NCBI GenBank assembly: GCA_019914995.1
Contig: CM034143.1
Location: 64,501-128,500 of the forward strand
Source of the DNA: Acanthochlamys bracteata
Lineage: Eukaryota; Streptophyta; Magnoliopsida; Pandanales; Velloziaceae
Direction: 5' to 3'
Length of the DNA stretch: 64,000 nucleotides
This document shows, piece by piece, positions 22,909 to 35,505 of the stretch; positions within the stretch are counted from its first letter, which is position 1, and each line of letters opens with the position of its first letter. The translations under genes and the position numbers were made by a program. Below the pieces are notes generated by a model. It was given only the letters and a program-made list of their open reading frames with translations, did no database searches and was not told the DNA's origin.

Positions 22909-25906
22909 CTAAAAGAGCTCAAACTCCACATCATCGCCATTGGCCTTGAAGTCTGACCACTTGCCTTCCTTCTTCTTTCGCAGACCCGGCTGAGCAGCTG
23001 CATCACAGTTGCGGGGTACCTGAGGAGGAGCTGCACACCGTACAAGAGCCCAGTTTAAGCCCTCGAAGAAGGGATGTGTTTTGATCTCCGCAGCACCACG
23101 CAATAAGCCCAATCTATTCTCTGGCTCCTTCACTAGAAGCCCTCTGATCAAGTCCTTGGCTTCAAAACTAACAGCAGGATTCTCTGGGAATCTCAGGCTG
23201 TTAGACACTACATTCGATAATGTATCCTCATGTGTCGGTCCTTTGAAGGGTGTTCTACCATAGAGGAGCTCGTAGAGAAAAATACCCAAAGTCCACCAGT
23301 CTACCGAACTCCCGTGTCCATCACCTCTTATTATCTCAGGGGCCAAGTATTCATGGGTGCCAACGAAAGAATTGGAACGTGCATCGGTTGGTTCCACTAC
23401 GAGCTGGGGAAGTGGTTTAGGCTGCCCACCTGAGTCTGGTTTCGATGACCTTCGGTTATTGGATGCAGAAGAGGAAACCAGCCGGGGGGTGAAGCATGTG
23501 ACTGGAGGCCAATCTGGTTGAAGGCAGAAGGGATCAATGCAGGTGGAATCTGCACATGGCCTGGGTGCCTTCTTCACAACTTCTTCCGGACCAAATGAAG
23601 AGAATCTCACCAGGGTTGGGCTTACATTGCACCTCAAAGACAGGTCAAAATCGGACAGCATTATATGACCATCTTCTCGAACCAAAATGTTTTCAGGTTT
23701 CAGATCCCGATAGATCACACCCATCATATGCAGATACTCCAGCGCAAGGAGAACTTCAGCAACGTAAAACCTGAAAATTTATCCATTAGAAACAAAAAAG
23801 AACGTTTTGATAGATATTACAGTAATATTAGCAAAGGACATATAACCTCAGTCAGATAGCCAAAAAAGAGCATTTACACAATGCAGAAGATCGCTCATTG
23901 ATCAGTTGTGAAGTCGAACTATACCATAGGAACAATTTCACTTCAAACAGTTTTCAGTTGAACAATTTCATTACAAACAACTCTGTTTAAAAGCATAGCT
24001 ACACAGGAATTTCCTACATTGTGCCAACATTATACATGCATTTCACCATCAATTCACATCTTTAAATAAACGGGCACTAAAAACAAAAGTCTGTTTCTTT
24101 CAAGTAGCGAGTCGCTTAAACAAGCAGTAACCAGATAGTTATATGAGTGAAACAAAATAGCTTAGAATTCTGCAGTAAGAATCTCTCTGTATTTAGTATT
24201 ATAATTATAACAAATATTTTTAACTCAAAGCATTAAAGATTCTCTAGTTAATGAAGCGAAGATAGTTGAAAGTAAGACCACCGTAGAGAAAACATCTGCT
24301 GACTTGTAGAAAACTAGACCAAAGCTACATACCTAGCCGCGGGTTCAGAAAAATGTCTACCATGTTGCCTCTGTCTCAGTACATGCAAATCGCCACCTGG
24401 ACAGAACTCCATGACTAAACAAGAGAGATTATCAGTCGTAAAATGCACATACAAGGTCGGTAAAAATGGATGGTCCAGCATTTCCAGTATCTCTCTTTCA
24501 GTTTGTGCTCTTAGTATCTTTTTTCTACTCACTAAAAACTCAATATCCATCACTTTCAAGGCAAACAAGCATCCTGAACCATCAAGCTCAGCAAGATAAA
24601 CAGTCCCAATGTCTCCACAGCCAAGCTTTTTAATGAGCTTGAAGTTTTTCAATCCCAAGTACCCTTGTTGGAGCATAATCTGGTGGATAGCCACCCATCT
24701 CACATCCCTAGACATGTGAGGTCTAGAGCCATTTCCACTAGAGCCACTGTGGCCGTCATCACTAATGCTTGTGCTGGTACTATAGTCACCCATACTACTC
24801 TTGGAGCTTTGGGAACATTCACCCTTCTCTCCCAACCTCGGGATCTCATTCAACTTACCTCCTGCAGGCTTGCCAACACTGACGCTACTTGGGATGGTGC
24901 AAGGATTTGTTGCTGCACCATCCTTGAGCCCTGAGCTCACTTCAGATTTTGGAGTTCTAGGAGCTGGAGAAACAGATCTGTTCTGAGATGCCGATTTAGT
25001 TTTGCTCAGGGCAGATCTGGCCTTATTACCACCTGATATGGACGAAGCCTTGGAAGCTGCAGCCGGTTCTTGCTTTCCCTTCTTTTTTGGATGTTCCTGA
25101 TTCCTGAAGACAGGCTTCACGAGTTTTGGACTTGTTATTGATTTGTTTGCTCTAGCACGACTTTTTGAGGCTGTTTCAGAAGCTCGAGTAATCTTTACAT
25201 CAGTTACTAGTTCAGCTGCCGCATTTGAAGTATCTTCATCTTCCGTCGAGGTGGGAGCTATAATGTCTTTGATTCTGGTCTTTCCGACATTCTCTGCAGT
25301 TGAAATTGGACTCTTCGGGGAAGTAGGAGTTTTCGTTGACCCATCAGCCTTGGGAACTTGAGAAGATGCTATGGTCTTTGCTGAAGAATCTGCAGCGCTT
25401 TTGTCAGGAACAAGGGATAGTTCTACCACTCTTCCTTCATTTAGTGTACCATCAGAATCACTAGCTTGACCAACCACAGATGCATATAGCTTTCTAGCTG
25501 CTGCAGCTTCAGCAGCACCAGATGACACTATCAACTTGGACGACCTCTTCATAGCGGCCATCTCTGATGCTTGAGTAATACATAGCTTCCTTAGTGCTTG
25601 CTTCAATGTCACGGACTCTGAGATTCCTACACCAGATGCTTGAACAGGTTTCTTCAGGGCATTATTCTGCTGCAGCTGCACGCCCACTTGATGAGAAGGG
25701 CTTAAAACCCTTGATGAGATTCTAAGATCGATTGTCTCGAGAATCCGACAAAGATCATCATCTAATGGATAAGCATGATGTTTTCCTTCTCTTTTACCTC
25801 CTTTCAACTTAAAACCCAACTGGCCCGACTCCCCACACTCGTCAACAATAAAGTCTCTATCGTCCTTCGATTCGACAATTTCTGAAGTACCACCACACGA
25901 ACCCAT
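22909..25906 (-). CDS. AGC VIII protein kinase, KIPK-like
   Basis: Plant-specific Ser/Thr kinase of the AGC VIII group. Related kinases act in auxin transport, polarity and cytoskeleton control. Two exons (minus): 25906-24333 and 23770-22909; 811 residues. The ATG at 25906 gives [12 protein letters not shown], matching how KIPK-type proteins begin; the extension upstream has no ATG. A long Ser/Thr/Lys-rich N-terminal region (about 1-410) precedes the kinase domain. The glycine loop is [14 protein letters not shown] and the Lys is in FALKVMD. The catalytic loop is [10 protein letters not shown]. Mg binding is DFD (DFDLSLRC), diagnostic of AGC VIII. An insertion rich in Cys/Pro precedes the activation segment ending GTHEYLAPE. 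The protein ends DDVEFELF, a hydrophobic tail resembling a PDK1-binding motif. The intron in the kinase domain is at the position usual for the family. Confidence 0.93.
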
Positions 25907-26431
25907 TGCTCCAACTAACACCGCCAATCAATAACCACTGATTTTCTTCTATCTACACACCCCAGAAGAGCAAATGAAGAAATTCATCTCCGAGAAAACT
26001 ATCTCAAATTTCTTAAGAAATGCCATTTGGTGGGAGGAAAAGTTCGCTTAAATCTGTTTCCAAAAAAGAATCAGATAAACAGAAATAAAAGGAATCAGCT
26101 TCAAGAAAAGTTCCATTTCACTATAAAATAACATTTTTTCATAGACCTGCAGATAGTAATCATCTATAATAAGAACAGAACCAATGAAAAATCTGCAAAA
26201 CCACACATCAGTCAGTTGAGAGTAAAGAAATCACTTAGTTATCAACAAACACACGTCTTTCCTAGCTCAAAGGTAAACAAAACAATTTTTAGCAACATTA
26301 AGCCGATATATTTTCAAACGCACACAATCCAAACAAGAATCACACCTTTCTCGGACCTTGTGGATAAACAACCAAGCATCTCTCAAAGCACAGATCAGGG
26401 CACTAGGAAAGAGAGAAAATCCCACACACAC

Positions 26432-26469
<38 letters not shown>

Positions 26470-26880
26470 CAGAAACTCCACCACTACACGGAGCAGTCCA
26501 AACTAAATCCAGTAACCAAAAAGCTTCCACATTGATTTCAAAACCCTGCTTAATCTCAAATAAACACCAAAAATCTACTCAGAATCAAACAATACAAAAT
26601 GTTGTGCAAATCCAAGAGAACTAACCTTCCTTTTGAAATCACCGTCAAGAGAAGAAAAGTAAGAAGAGAGACCTCGACTAGTTTACTATCCAAACTTCAA
26701 GCAATCACTTCGCTTAGAGCTAGGGTTAGGGGCTCGTTTCTCATCTCATCATCATCGTCATAATCAACTCTCTGAAACGCATCACGAGAACAGAAAGAAG
26801 AGAGAGCTCCAGTGTTTATCGTGAAGCTTGAGAAAAGGTTTGGTTAAAAACAAAAAAAAAAAAACATAAACAAAGCAAAG
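25907..26880 (-). promoter_or_regulatory. Kinase 5' leader and promoter region
   Basis: Sequence upstream of the kinase start. It contains a (GA)n microsatellite at about 26433-26467, a typical plant 5' UTR feature, and a telo-box-like AGGGTTAGGGG near 26722. Splice-like sites suggest one or more 5' UTR introns. The short plus-strand frames here run through the GA repeat and are not genes. Confidence 0.45.
26433..26467. repeat. (GA)n microsatellite
   Basis: About 17 uninterrupted GA dinucleotides in the kinase upstream region. Seen directly. Confidence 0.95.
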
Positions 26881-27384
26881 AAACAAGAAAGATAAAAAAG
26901 TTGTACACTCCACTTACAGCGGGTTAAAGTGCAAATAAGAGAGTTAACAAGGGGTTATATTAATTAATTAATTAATTAATTAGTACAACAATGTTGCTAC
27001 TAATAATAGTAATGGGCCTGGAAGTGTCCCATGTGGACCCCTGACCCAGGTCAGCGTTGTAAGGATGTTACCAAAATACCCTTAATTTGATTTAATCTAA
27101 AGAATAACGGCCACGCGTAACGGTAGAGTTGTTCACCATATCGGCACGTGAATAAGGACCCATTAAACGCAGACGCAGAATTCCGTGTCTGGTTTAAAAA
27201 CAGCAAGCGTCACTTAATTACTTTGAATAAGTAAAGTAAAATGTTTGTAGTTAAATTAACGCGGAGTTTATTGGTTTTGGGTTTCGCTGTTCCAACTGCA
27301 CCAATGATTGTGAATTGCCTTATCTATTCATTTACAGTTATTTGTTTTAACCGCAAAAACGAAGGTTCCTTTTTGTTGTTAAAA

Positions 27385-27388
<4 letters not shown>

Positions 27389-27417
<29 letters not shown>
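27389..27417. repeat. (AAT)n microsatellite
   Basis: About nine AAT units in a row, seen directly. They create an artificial poly-Asn run in an overlapping frame. Confidence 0.95.
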
Positions 27418-27418
<1 letters not shown>

Positions 27419-27493
27419 TAGATTATGTATTGAGTTAATCAGCTTATATAAACACCGAAACCAAAGAGCGCAATCGAAGAAATTTCAAAGAAA

Positions 27494-27574
27494 ATGTTTA
27501 TGTATAAATCAATGCAAAAGCAGTCCGAGGAGGGTTATCAGAAGAAGCCTGGATCTCAGTTTGTCCTGCAGTAA
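27494..27574 (+). CDS. Possible 26-residue small ORF with TATA box
   Basis: An ATG with favourable context (AAAGAAAATG) opens a 26-codon frame encoding a polar, Lys/Gln/Ser-rich peptide (MFMYKSMQKQ...SQFVLQ). A good TATA box (TATATAAA, about 27446) lies about 48 bp upstream, the right place for a short leader. I do not recognise the peptide; it has no signal sequence. Chance occurrence is quite possible. Confidence 0.2.
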   Translation: MFMYKSMQKQSEEGYQKKPGSQFVLQ

Positions 27575-30017
27575 CTTCGTTCAGCTGCTGAAATCTTCAG
27601 CTCTTTCATTGCAGCTGACAAACAAGTGTTTCTGCATCTTCATGTTTCGAACCCAAAACGGGAGGTAGTGCTTTTTTGGTTTCGGTGTTTATGTAAGACT
27701 CATTTTAATGTAACAAACTGTTGCATCTTCAATCAACTGTTTCAATAATTGAGGGGACAGCTGGATGGAGAGCAACACTTACCAGTTAACTTGTATTAGA
27801 GAAAACGAAAAGGTTTATACGCACTTTTTAAAGATGGTACGCGCAATGAATATAATAGTCAAGTTAGAATTGTCAATTGCAAAGACTAGAGAAAATGCAG
27901 ACAGCTATATGCATAAACCTCATAACTACCTTTGTAAGCAGACTGGTAACTGGCAGTTAAATAGGGACAGCCTGGTTGCTTTCGCCTTCAATAATCTGCA
28001 TAAGGTGACAATGAATCATTAGCTGGATAAATTGCCAAATCTAATCAACAATTAATTGCAAGATTGCTGCATTTCATTTATCTGCATTAAAATGCAGATG
28101 GTTGCAAGCAACTGTTGCAGTTGCATCTTTTCTACCACATCGCTAAACAGGGAAATTAAAACTGGGTACTTATCTATATAATGACCAAACATATCAATGA
28201 GCTTCCAGTGCCTTCGCTTTCAATACCATGTAATTACAGGAAAAACACCAAATACAGTATGCTACTCTCGGTGAAGTAATACAAGGGAAAAGCATTAGAC
28301 CCCCTGCGCAGTCATGACACTTCAACTAGCTAAACAAAACTTGAAAGTATACTCAAAGGACCACCATACCTGAGAACCACCTCACCTCTACACTAGCTAT
28401 CTCGATTTTTAGTACTCCATAGCTATTATACCAAATAAAAAACTATCATTTTCATGGCCATATAAGGATCTCAAAATCAAATAAACACGGCTTAAGCAAG
28501 CAAATTCATCTGCAGCAGGAACAAGTAGAAAAAGAAAATCTCAGTATATTAAAATCAGTTGTACTTTGAGGAGCAACTAAGCATAAAACTCGTTCCTTGT
28601 TCAGGCGGGCCATGAGGGATTCCCTTCCTACATCAATCACACTAAACTTTCAAATAGACTAATGAGAAGCTTAATATATCACAACAGATTGTAGACCTGC
28701 ACACATCTAAGGTAGAAAGAATGCTTGGAAAACTGGCCCGATATCCGTTCATGTTAACCGTCGTATATCAGAAGCTCTGAACCAACAAAAAAAGTTATTA
28801 GACGGTCATGGTAAAAACCAAAAGAATCATAAGACGGCCAGTAATAAAGGGTATGCTCCATACATGACAACTACATATTTATCCCCAAGGATATTAAAAT
28901 GTAAAAAGAAAAGCAGCTGCATTAACAATCTTATGATTCAGTAGCTGTATGGTATCATATTGTCAAAGAAAATGAGTAGATGGCAACCATCATTAGAAAA
29001 ACCCAAGGAAATTGTAAATTCTAATTCATCAGCACCCTATTCTTGTATGTGTATCTTCTACCATCTGAGATTCTCAATGGTAGTACAACAAACTGATTTT
29101 CCTGCTAATATTAGATTAGATGGCCAATGAATCCTGCATCCTGAATTTGTGAGTAAAACAAACTGATCCATAATTGGTACCGTCCCTGTGAGATTCCTAC
29201 CCCTATAATGGGCGTCACAGCTCCTTCTTAGCTTGTTTAATTTGCTGGTGAAAAATTAACATATGCATGCTGTCAAGTCACATCCGGTGACTCCGGTCTG
29301 TCAATCATTAATCGATCTCACACATTTTGGATGAAATGAACCCAAAGTTGCATAGGGAAGCTCTACTGACGAAGTAACTAATCAGCAACCAGTGAACATA
29401 TATCTAAACAGCAGTCTGTACATTGTACATAACAATCCACATTATGTGGTGCACCAGAAATATTTTATGCATAGGGCATGCCCTATTCATCAAAACACAT
29501 AAAGCGATACCATGATTCCTGGGCACTTGCAGAACATGTATATTAACATGTCAGTAGTAGAAGAGCAAAAGCCACCTATTGCACAGTTTCGGTAAGCAAG
29601 TGAAAAGAGGCAAATAATCAATGATGCATAGCTCACTTATAACCAGCACACTCACCATGTGATGCATTAAAGGCTCATGTTTCAATTATCTCTTCATTTA
29701 GTTGTTCCATGAATCCGATAGGTTATCACCAATGATCTGCACTTGTTGCATATAAGCATTAAAATAGCATTTGAGAAAGTAATTGCTTCTTCTAATATCA
29801 GTAACAACATTTTCTTTCTCCCCACGGGTTGCATTCCCATGACATGACTAAATTTCAACAACATAAAAATCAATGCTATTGGCGCTAAAACTCCTACTTA
29901 AAACTAAACGTATCTTTTTTTAGGAAACAAAATATAACACAACAACAAGGTGCCACAGAGCTGACCTTTGAAAGGGCAGCAGAAAATCAGAACCAAAGAC
30001 AAAGTGCTCGATCCTCC

Positions 30018-31343
30018 TCACCCACTCAAGGCTGCGGCAAACCGTGCTAGGCTGAGCTTCTCCAAGTCCTCAAGTGGATGTGTTGATTGACTCTTAATCC
30101 TCTTAATCTTGGTGCTAGACAAAGACTTGTGTGTGAATCCATACATCCGCAAAACCTGATTATCAGCAAAATTGAATGCTCTCTCCATGCTACTGAGGCA
30201 CCGCTCAACAGGATAGTCTCCGTAGCTCCCGCAGGGCTTGCATCCTACGAAATGAGTCACAAAAGGCCACTTCTCATTGCCCATTCCTGGGTGGTACTTT
30301 GCCATCATATCCTCATACTTATCAACCAATCCATCCCAGAATCCATGCAGAAAATAAGAGTTCTCAATAAAGACCTTATCTTCCCACTTATCCCTCTGTG
30401 TCAACAGCAAATAAATCAGTGCCGACTGGTCATCTGCCTCAAAAGCCGGCCGGCCATCCAGATAAGCAGTTAAAATCTTCCCAGCCTCATCTCGAACAAT
30501 CCCCTTTGGTCCCATTGGTGCCCACGCATCCAACAAATCAAGCGACCACTGGCAATTCCGCAGCAGAAAGCTTCCGGTATTCAACGCAATCCAAGAATGC
30601 TTGTCAAACATTAGATCCGGGTACCCATGTATAACCAAGTTGTGATTTTTATACTTGTGCATCGGCACCTCAAACGCCATATCAGTGAAAAAAGCATCGC
30701 TATCAATCCACCAGATCCATTCAATCTCTGGGTGGGAAACCATCAACCTTCTAATTAACGGCAGCTTCGCCCAATACCCGGCAAGCTCAAAATCCAAATG
30801 TGCCATATTATGAACAATCTCAATCCCATGAAGCCTGCAGTAATCGACCTTATTCTTGGTTGACTTAAGCAAGTAATGATCACCAGCCGGATTATCGCAC
30901 GGGTTCGGCTGCGATCCAGTTACCATAAGCACACGCGGTTTCCCGGAAGCAGTAACACGTGGAAACCCCGGATTGATGGAAAGCCATCTCCGGCGATGAT
31001 TATCCCAATCGGAAATCTTCGGACCTAAAGAGTAGTTCGCCGCAATCGAAGCGGCGAACTCCGCTGCATTAAAACTCGGATCGGAAGCATTATAAGGCGG
31101 GTAAAATGATTCGGAACCGGAATCTGGATCGGAATCTGAACGGATCTCGCGAAGAATTCGATCAATATCTTCAACAACAGCAGGAGAAGATGAATCAGTA
31201 GCGCTGCCACCGAGATTGCCGACACCGATTGTGCCACGTAGGACGAGAATAGTGACGAGACCACAGAGAATGGTGATCTTCAGGTTGTTGAATGTCTTCT
31301 GTATCGATCTACGCCGCGTTCGTCCGCCGCCGGTGGTCCCCAT
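30018..31343 (-). CDS. XXT5: Xyloglucan 6-xylosyltransferase, GT34, XXT5-like
   Basis: Golgi type II membrane glycosyltransferase that adds alpha-1,6-xylose from UDP-xylose to the glucan backbone of xyloglucan, a cell-wall hemicellulose. Single exon, 441 residues from the ATG at 31343 (MGTTGGGR); upstream in-frame sequence contains unrelated AT-rich residues and is probably leader. The N-terminus has the XXT3/4/5-type stretch QKTFNN then a membrane anchor (ITILCGLVTILVLRGTIGVG, about residues 23-42). The catalytic domain carries DSD (WWIDSDAFF), GSFLLRNCQWS, FEADDQSALIYLL and THFVGCKPCG, all typical of GT34. Similarity in the anchor and stem fits XXT5 better than XXT1/2; assignment between XXT3, 4 and 5 needs a tree. 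Confidence 0.93.
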   Translation of the reverse strand: MGTTGGGRTRRRSIQKTFNNLKITILCGLVTILVLRGTIGVGNLGGSATDSSSPAVVEDIDRILREIRSDSDPDSGSESFYPPYNASDPSFNAAEFAASIAANYSLGPKISDWDNHRRRWLSINPGFPRVTASGKPRVLMVTGSQPNPCDNPAGDHYLLKSTKNKVDYCRLHGIEIVHNMAHLDFELAGYWAKLPLIRRLMVSHPEIEWIWWIDSDAFFTDMAFEVPMHKYKNHNLVIHGYPDLMFDKHSWIALNTGSFLLRNCQWSLDLLDAWAPMGPKGIVRDEAGKILTAYLDGRPAFEADDQSALIYLLLTQRDKWEDKVFIENSYFLHGFWDGLVDKYEDMMAKYHPGMGNEKWPFVTHFVGCKPCGSYGDYPVERCLSSMERAFNFADNQVLRMYGFTHKSLSSTKIKRIKSQSTHPLEDLEKLSLARFAAALSG

Positions 31344-31765
31344 TTCGTTCCCCGCCGGCGATTTTGTTTCCCAGTTTCGGACCAGATCTATAGTTGTTCC
31401 TTTTTGTTTTCGCTTACGAACAATGACAACACTGTCATTGTAATATACTAAGAAAAAGTAACAATTATTTACATAATTTCGAAAACACTCCGTATATATT
31501 ATTATAAACACATTTAGGCGCTTACTGTAATTTGTATTCCAATAACTAGCCCAAAAAGAACTATAATGAAAATATATTTTCAATATCGGTCCGAAATAGG
31601 ATTATAGGAAACCTGTAGCGGATTGAGATGGGCTTTATAGGCCGTAGGGAAAAGACTCGGCTTAATAAAAAATTTTGCGGATCAAAATTTTTGGCGCCCC
31701 TTCGTTAGAAGAACCCTAATTCTGCGATTTCTGATTCTTTGATTTGATTGATCGGAGCTCCAGCG
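31344..31765. promoter_or_regulatory. Divergent promoter between XXT5-like and CYP71
   Basis: 422 bp separate the two divergent start codons. There are TGGGCY-type motifs near 31551 and 31629 and a telo-box-like AACCCTAA near 31713, close to the CYP71 start. The spacing suggests a shared bidirectional promoter. Confidence 0.5.
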
Positions 31766-34700
31766 ATGGAGGAGAACGGGAATGATAAGGAAAGCCAGCA
31801 GACAACGATGACGACCTCGACGTTGAAAGAAGAAGAAGATGGTTCGATAATTGGGCCTGGACCAGCGCCGAAGCAAAGACAGAAGCGGCCATTACAGTTT
31901 GAGCAAGTTTACCTTGATTCGCTACCTTGCGCTCACATGTAAAGCAAAATTGCAATCAGTTTTTAGTTCGGCAGGCTTTGTTTTTCTTACATCGGGTTTG
32001 AAGTGTTTGAGTGTTGAAAGCTGGTGCCTTTTTTAAGAATGGGAAATGAATTTCTGTGATGAAAAGCAAGTAATTTGATGTGTTTTAGCTTGTAAAAACT
32101 TGTCTTGGTGTAACTTTTGGGATTTGTGTAGGTATGAGAAGAGCTATATGCATAGGGATGCAGTTACTCATGTTGCCGTGTCTCTTGCTGACTTCTTTAT
32201 CACTGGAAGCAGTGACGGTACTACTTTCTTTCGCTGTATTTGAGTAGTAACATCTTTACTATGTATAGTTGAATGATAATCGACTGGGGTGCTACGTTGA
32301 TTCCAGGCCATTTGAAGTTTTGGAAGAAGAAACCTATAGGGATTGAATTTGCGAAGCATTTCAGATCCCATCTAGGACCCATTGAAGGCTTAGCTGTGAG
32401 TGCTGACTTTTAGATATATCATATTTTTGGTTTTTGTCTTTCTTTTTTTCTGGTTTTGTTTAAGAGATACTTGCAGATGACATTTTTATTTGATTTTATT
32501 GTTTGAAGTGGGTGGCTGCCAACTGTGACATAGTTCAGTTATGCAGGTCAGCGCCGATGGGTTGCTTTGTTGTACAATATCGAATGATCGTTCTGTGAAG
32601 ATATATGATGTTGTGAACTTTGATATGATGTTTATGATGCGCCTGGCGTATATTCCTGGGGCTGTTGAATGGGTTTACAAATTAGGCGATGTCAAAGCAA
32701 AGCTTGCAATTAGTGACCGCCATTCTGCTTTTGTGCACATATATGATGCACACGCTGGTTCAAATGAACCAATTGCGTCAAAGGAGGTAAGAACCAACTA
32801 ATGGGCTATTAGACTGCATTTTGATTCTCTTTGTGCATTTATCTTTAGCATTACTTTATTTGAATAGATTCACATGGGTCCCATAAAAGTAATGAGGTAC
32901 AATTACGCGCATGACGTTGTTATATCGGCAGACGCCAAAGGGGTCCTAGAGTACTGGAGTCCTAGTACACTAAAGTTTCCAGATGAAGGGTATGTATTTT
33001 GGAGATTTGTGATCACTTGTTTAAGTACGTGAGCAGGAGCGCACCATGTCAGTGTGGTTTCTTGCAATTGTATGCTGAGCTGTCTCCTTCATACATTTTT
33101 ATCCTAATATACTTGTATTCACATGTTGGATTCAGGGTCAAGTTTAAGTTAAAAACCGACACTAATCTTTTTGACATTGCCAAATGCAAGACAACTGTCT
33201 CTGCCATTGAGGTAAAGAAACAATGTGCAAATTTTATTCCCTGGATCGAATTGGAAATGTGAGTTTACATAAAATCATCTTTATGCTTCAGGTTAGTGCA
33301 GATGGCAGCCAGTTTACTCTAACATCCCCAGATCGCAGAATACGTGTGTTTTGGTTCAAAACAGGTAAACTCAGACGGGTGTATGATGAGTCTCTTGAGG
33401 TATTAATTCCTCCTCTCTACTTTATGCTTTCCTTCATGCCCTACTGTTCTGCTTTATTAACTTCTTCTTATAGGTAGCTCAAGATCTTCAGCGAAGTGAT
33501 GCACCTTTGTACCGTTTGGATGCAATTGACTTTGGTCGAAGAATGGCTGTTGAGAAGGAAATTGAGAAAACAGAAACAGCGCCTACACCAAATGCTATTT
33601 TCGATGAAAGTGGAAATTTTCTTCTATATGCAACACTACTGGGTATAAAAGTAAGTTTTGAATCACTCTTTAGTACGGACAAACTAACATTGATAACCAA
33701 TGATACTTGGCAATGATGCTTGGGACCTCATCCTTGTCTTATTTTAGGACCATTCAACTAATTACTAAGGAAAAAATGGTTACACCATACAAAATACATC
33801 AACCCTTATTGATGGCCATATGCTTAGAGATGTAGTCCAGTATAACTTATGAGTGTTTGCTTTCTTGCTATGGTTGTACTGAGTTAATTATATGCATTAA
33901 CAAGGTCATACTTAATTTTCACAACAGATTGTGAACCTGCACACAAATAAGGTAGCGAGAATACTTGGTAAAGAGGAGAACAATGACAGGTTTCTAAGAA
34001 TTGCCCTATACCAAGGCGACATAAGTAACAAGAAAGTGAGAAAGATTCCTGCAGCAGCTGTGAATGTCAATGAAAGCAAAGAACCTCTTGTAGATCCTAC
34101 TTTACTTTGTTGTGCTTTCAAGAAGCACAGGATTTACTTATTCAGGTATGCACTACAGATTATTTTGAGTTAATAATAGCCGTTTAGTAGTCACCACCCT
34201 TGTTTGAATGTCCATGATTACAGGGATAGAAACACCAAAGTCTTAAATTCAGTTCTTGGTGGTGTTTTAGGAGTTCTTTTTCTTGCCATGGAAAATGTTA
34301 TATATTTTCTCTCAGCCCTGGCTAATGGCAGATTTGACTAAGTAATAGTGGTAGTGGACATATCAAGCACCTCTCTCTTGAATAGGTAAAAGATTTTTTA
34401 TTACTTCTAGTTATATGACAAAAATAGGCAGTATATACTTATGATATGTTTGGTGCACTCTTACACTCCTTTCTACTCTTTTGGTGTATAAGTATTACTG
34501 GTGCCTTTAATAAGTTGGCTTCCATCTATTCTTTCTATTGCCCCTGGCTCGACCAGCCGCCGAGAACCTGAAGAACCTGAAGATGCAACAAAGGGAAGAG
34601 ATGTTTTCAATGAAAAGCCACCTCCTGAAGAACTTATGGCAGTATCTGAATTGGGAAAAGGTTCTTCAACATCTCTTCCTGAAAACGTGGTATGTACCCC

Positions 34701-35505
34701 TCTTTTAACATGGCTTATAACATGATTACTGTACTGTATATTTTACTCTGGCTCTCTTTTATCATCAGATCTTGCACACATCGCTTGGTGATATTCACCT
34801 GAAGCTGTACCCAGAAGAATGCCCCAAAACTGTTGAGAACTTCACGACCCATTGTAGAAATGGCTACTACGACAATCTTATTTTCCACCGTGTAATTAGA
34901 GGTTTCATGATCCAGACTGGGGATCCTTTAGGAGATGGAACTGGCGGGCAGTCAATATGGGGAAGGGAATTTGAAGATGAATTCCATAAAAGGTAAAATC
35001 ATTGCCTTTAGTGTCACCTTTTAGTTTTCTCCGTTCTTAGAATATTTTGGTTAATCTGTTGTCTTCAAAGATTGTTGGAAGTCATTGTTCCTTTGGTCAA
35101 CCTTCTTTCTCAAGATGCATCTCCATTCACTATTATTTGGACTCACTTCTTTTTGTTCCTCCTTTTGTGCTTGCAGCTTGAGGCATGACAGGCCTTTCAC
35201 ACTCTCAATGGCAAATGCGGGACCAAATACTAATGGCTCTCAGTTCTTTATAACTACAGTGGCCACGCCTTGGTTGGACAACAAGCACACTGTATTTGGT
35301 AGAGTTGTGAAAGGCATGGATGTAGTTCAGGTCGGAAGTTAATGGTGGCACATTCATCATCATGAAGTGGTTTGTTTTAATGCTACTTACATTTTGTGGT
35401 TGCTTCTTTTACTTTTTTCAGGCTATTGAGAAGGTTAAGACAGACAAGAATGACAAGCCCTATCAGGATGTAAAAATACTGAATGTGACTGTGCCGAAGC
35501 ACTAA
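31766..35505 (+). CDS. CYP71: Cyclophilin CYP71: WD40 repeats plus peptidyl-prolyl isomerase
   Basis: Nuclear multidomain cyclophilin, orthologue of plant CYP71 and animal PPWD1. Plant CYP71 is known to bind histone H3 and act in chromatin-based control of development. Exons (plus): 31766-31938, 32132-32217, 32307-32395, 32547-32786, 32868-32989, 33136-33211, 33292-33399, 33474-33650, 33928-34145, 34557-34689, 34769-34992, 35177-35330, 35422-35505; all join in frame, 627 residues. WD40-like repeats occupy about 60-300 (for example [26 protein letters not shown]). The C-terminal cyclophilin domain starts about 470 with [23 protein letters not shown], then [24 protein letters not shown] and [14 protein letters not shown], so the catalytic Arg, Phe, Gln and Trp are present. 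It looks intact. Confidence 0.96.

Larger units (their letters stand above)
26881..30017. other. 3.1-kb intergenic region, no supported protein gene
   Basis: AT-rich spacer. It has a (TTAA)n tract at about 26958-26983 and an (AAT)n tract at about 27388-27417. Apart from one tiny open frame with a TATA-like box (27494-27574), nothing resembles coding sequence; 28.0-30.0 kb lacks any frame over 60 codons. The right end probably includes the 3' UTR of the xylosyltransferase. A non-coding transcript cannot be excluded. Confidence 0.55.

Noticed and set aside
26216-26624. Plus-strand frames with Arg-Glu repeats
   Set aside because: Produced by the (GA)n microsatellite upstream of the kinase.
27241-27438. 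65-codon frame with a poly-Asn run
   Set aside because: Created by the (AAT)n microsatellite; no family features.
27765-28022. 85-codon plus-strand frame in the gene-free region
   Set aside because: No recognisable domain, no clear promoter, and codon composition like the surrounding AT-rich DNA.
30087-30634. Long plus-strand frames opposite the xylosyltransferase
   Set aside because: Shadows of a highly conserved single-exon coding region on the other strand.
34146-34556. Possible extra exon or alternative acceptor in CYP71 intron 9
   Set aside because: The acceptor near 34223 leads quickly to a stop, while 34557 restores the conserved [11 protein letters not shown] sequence.
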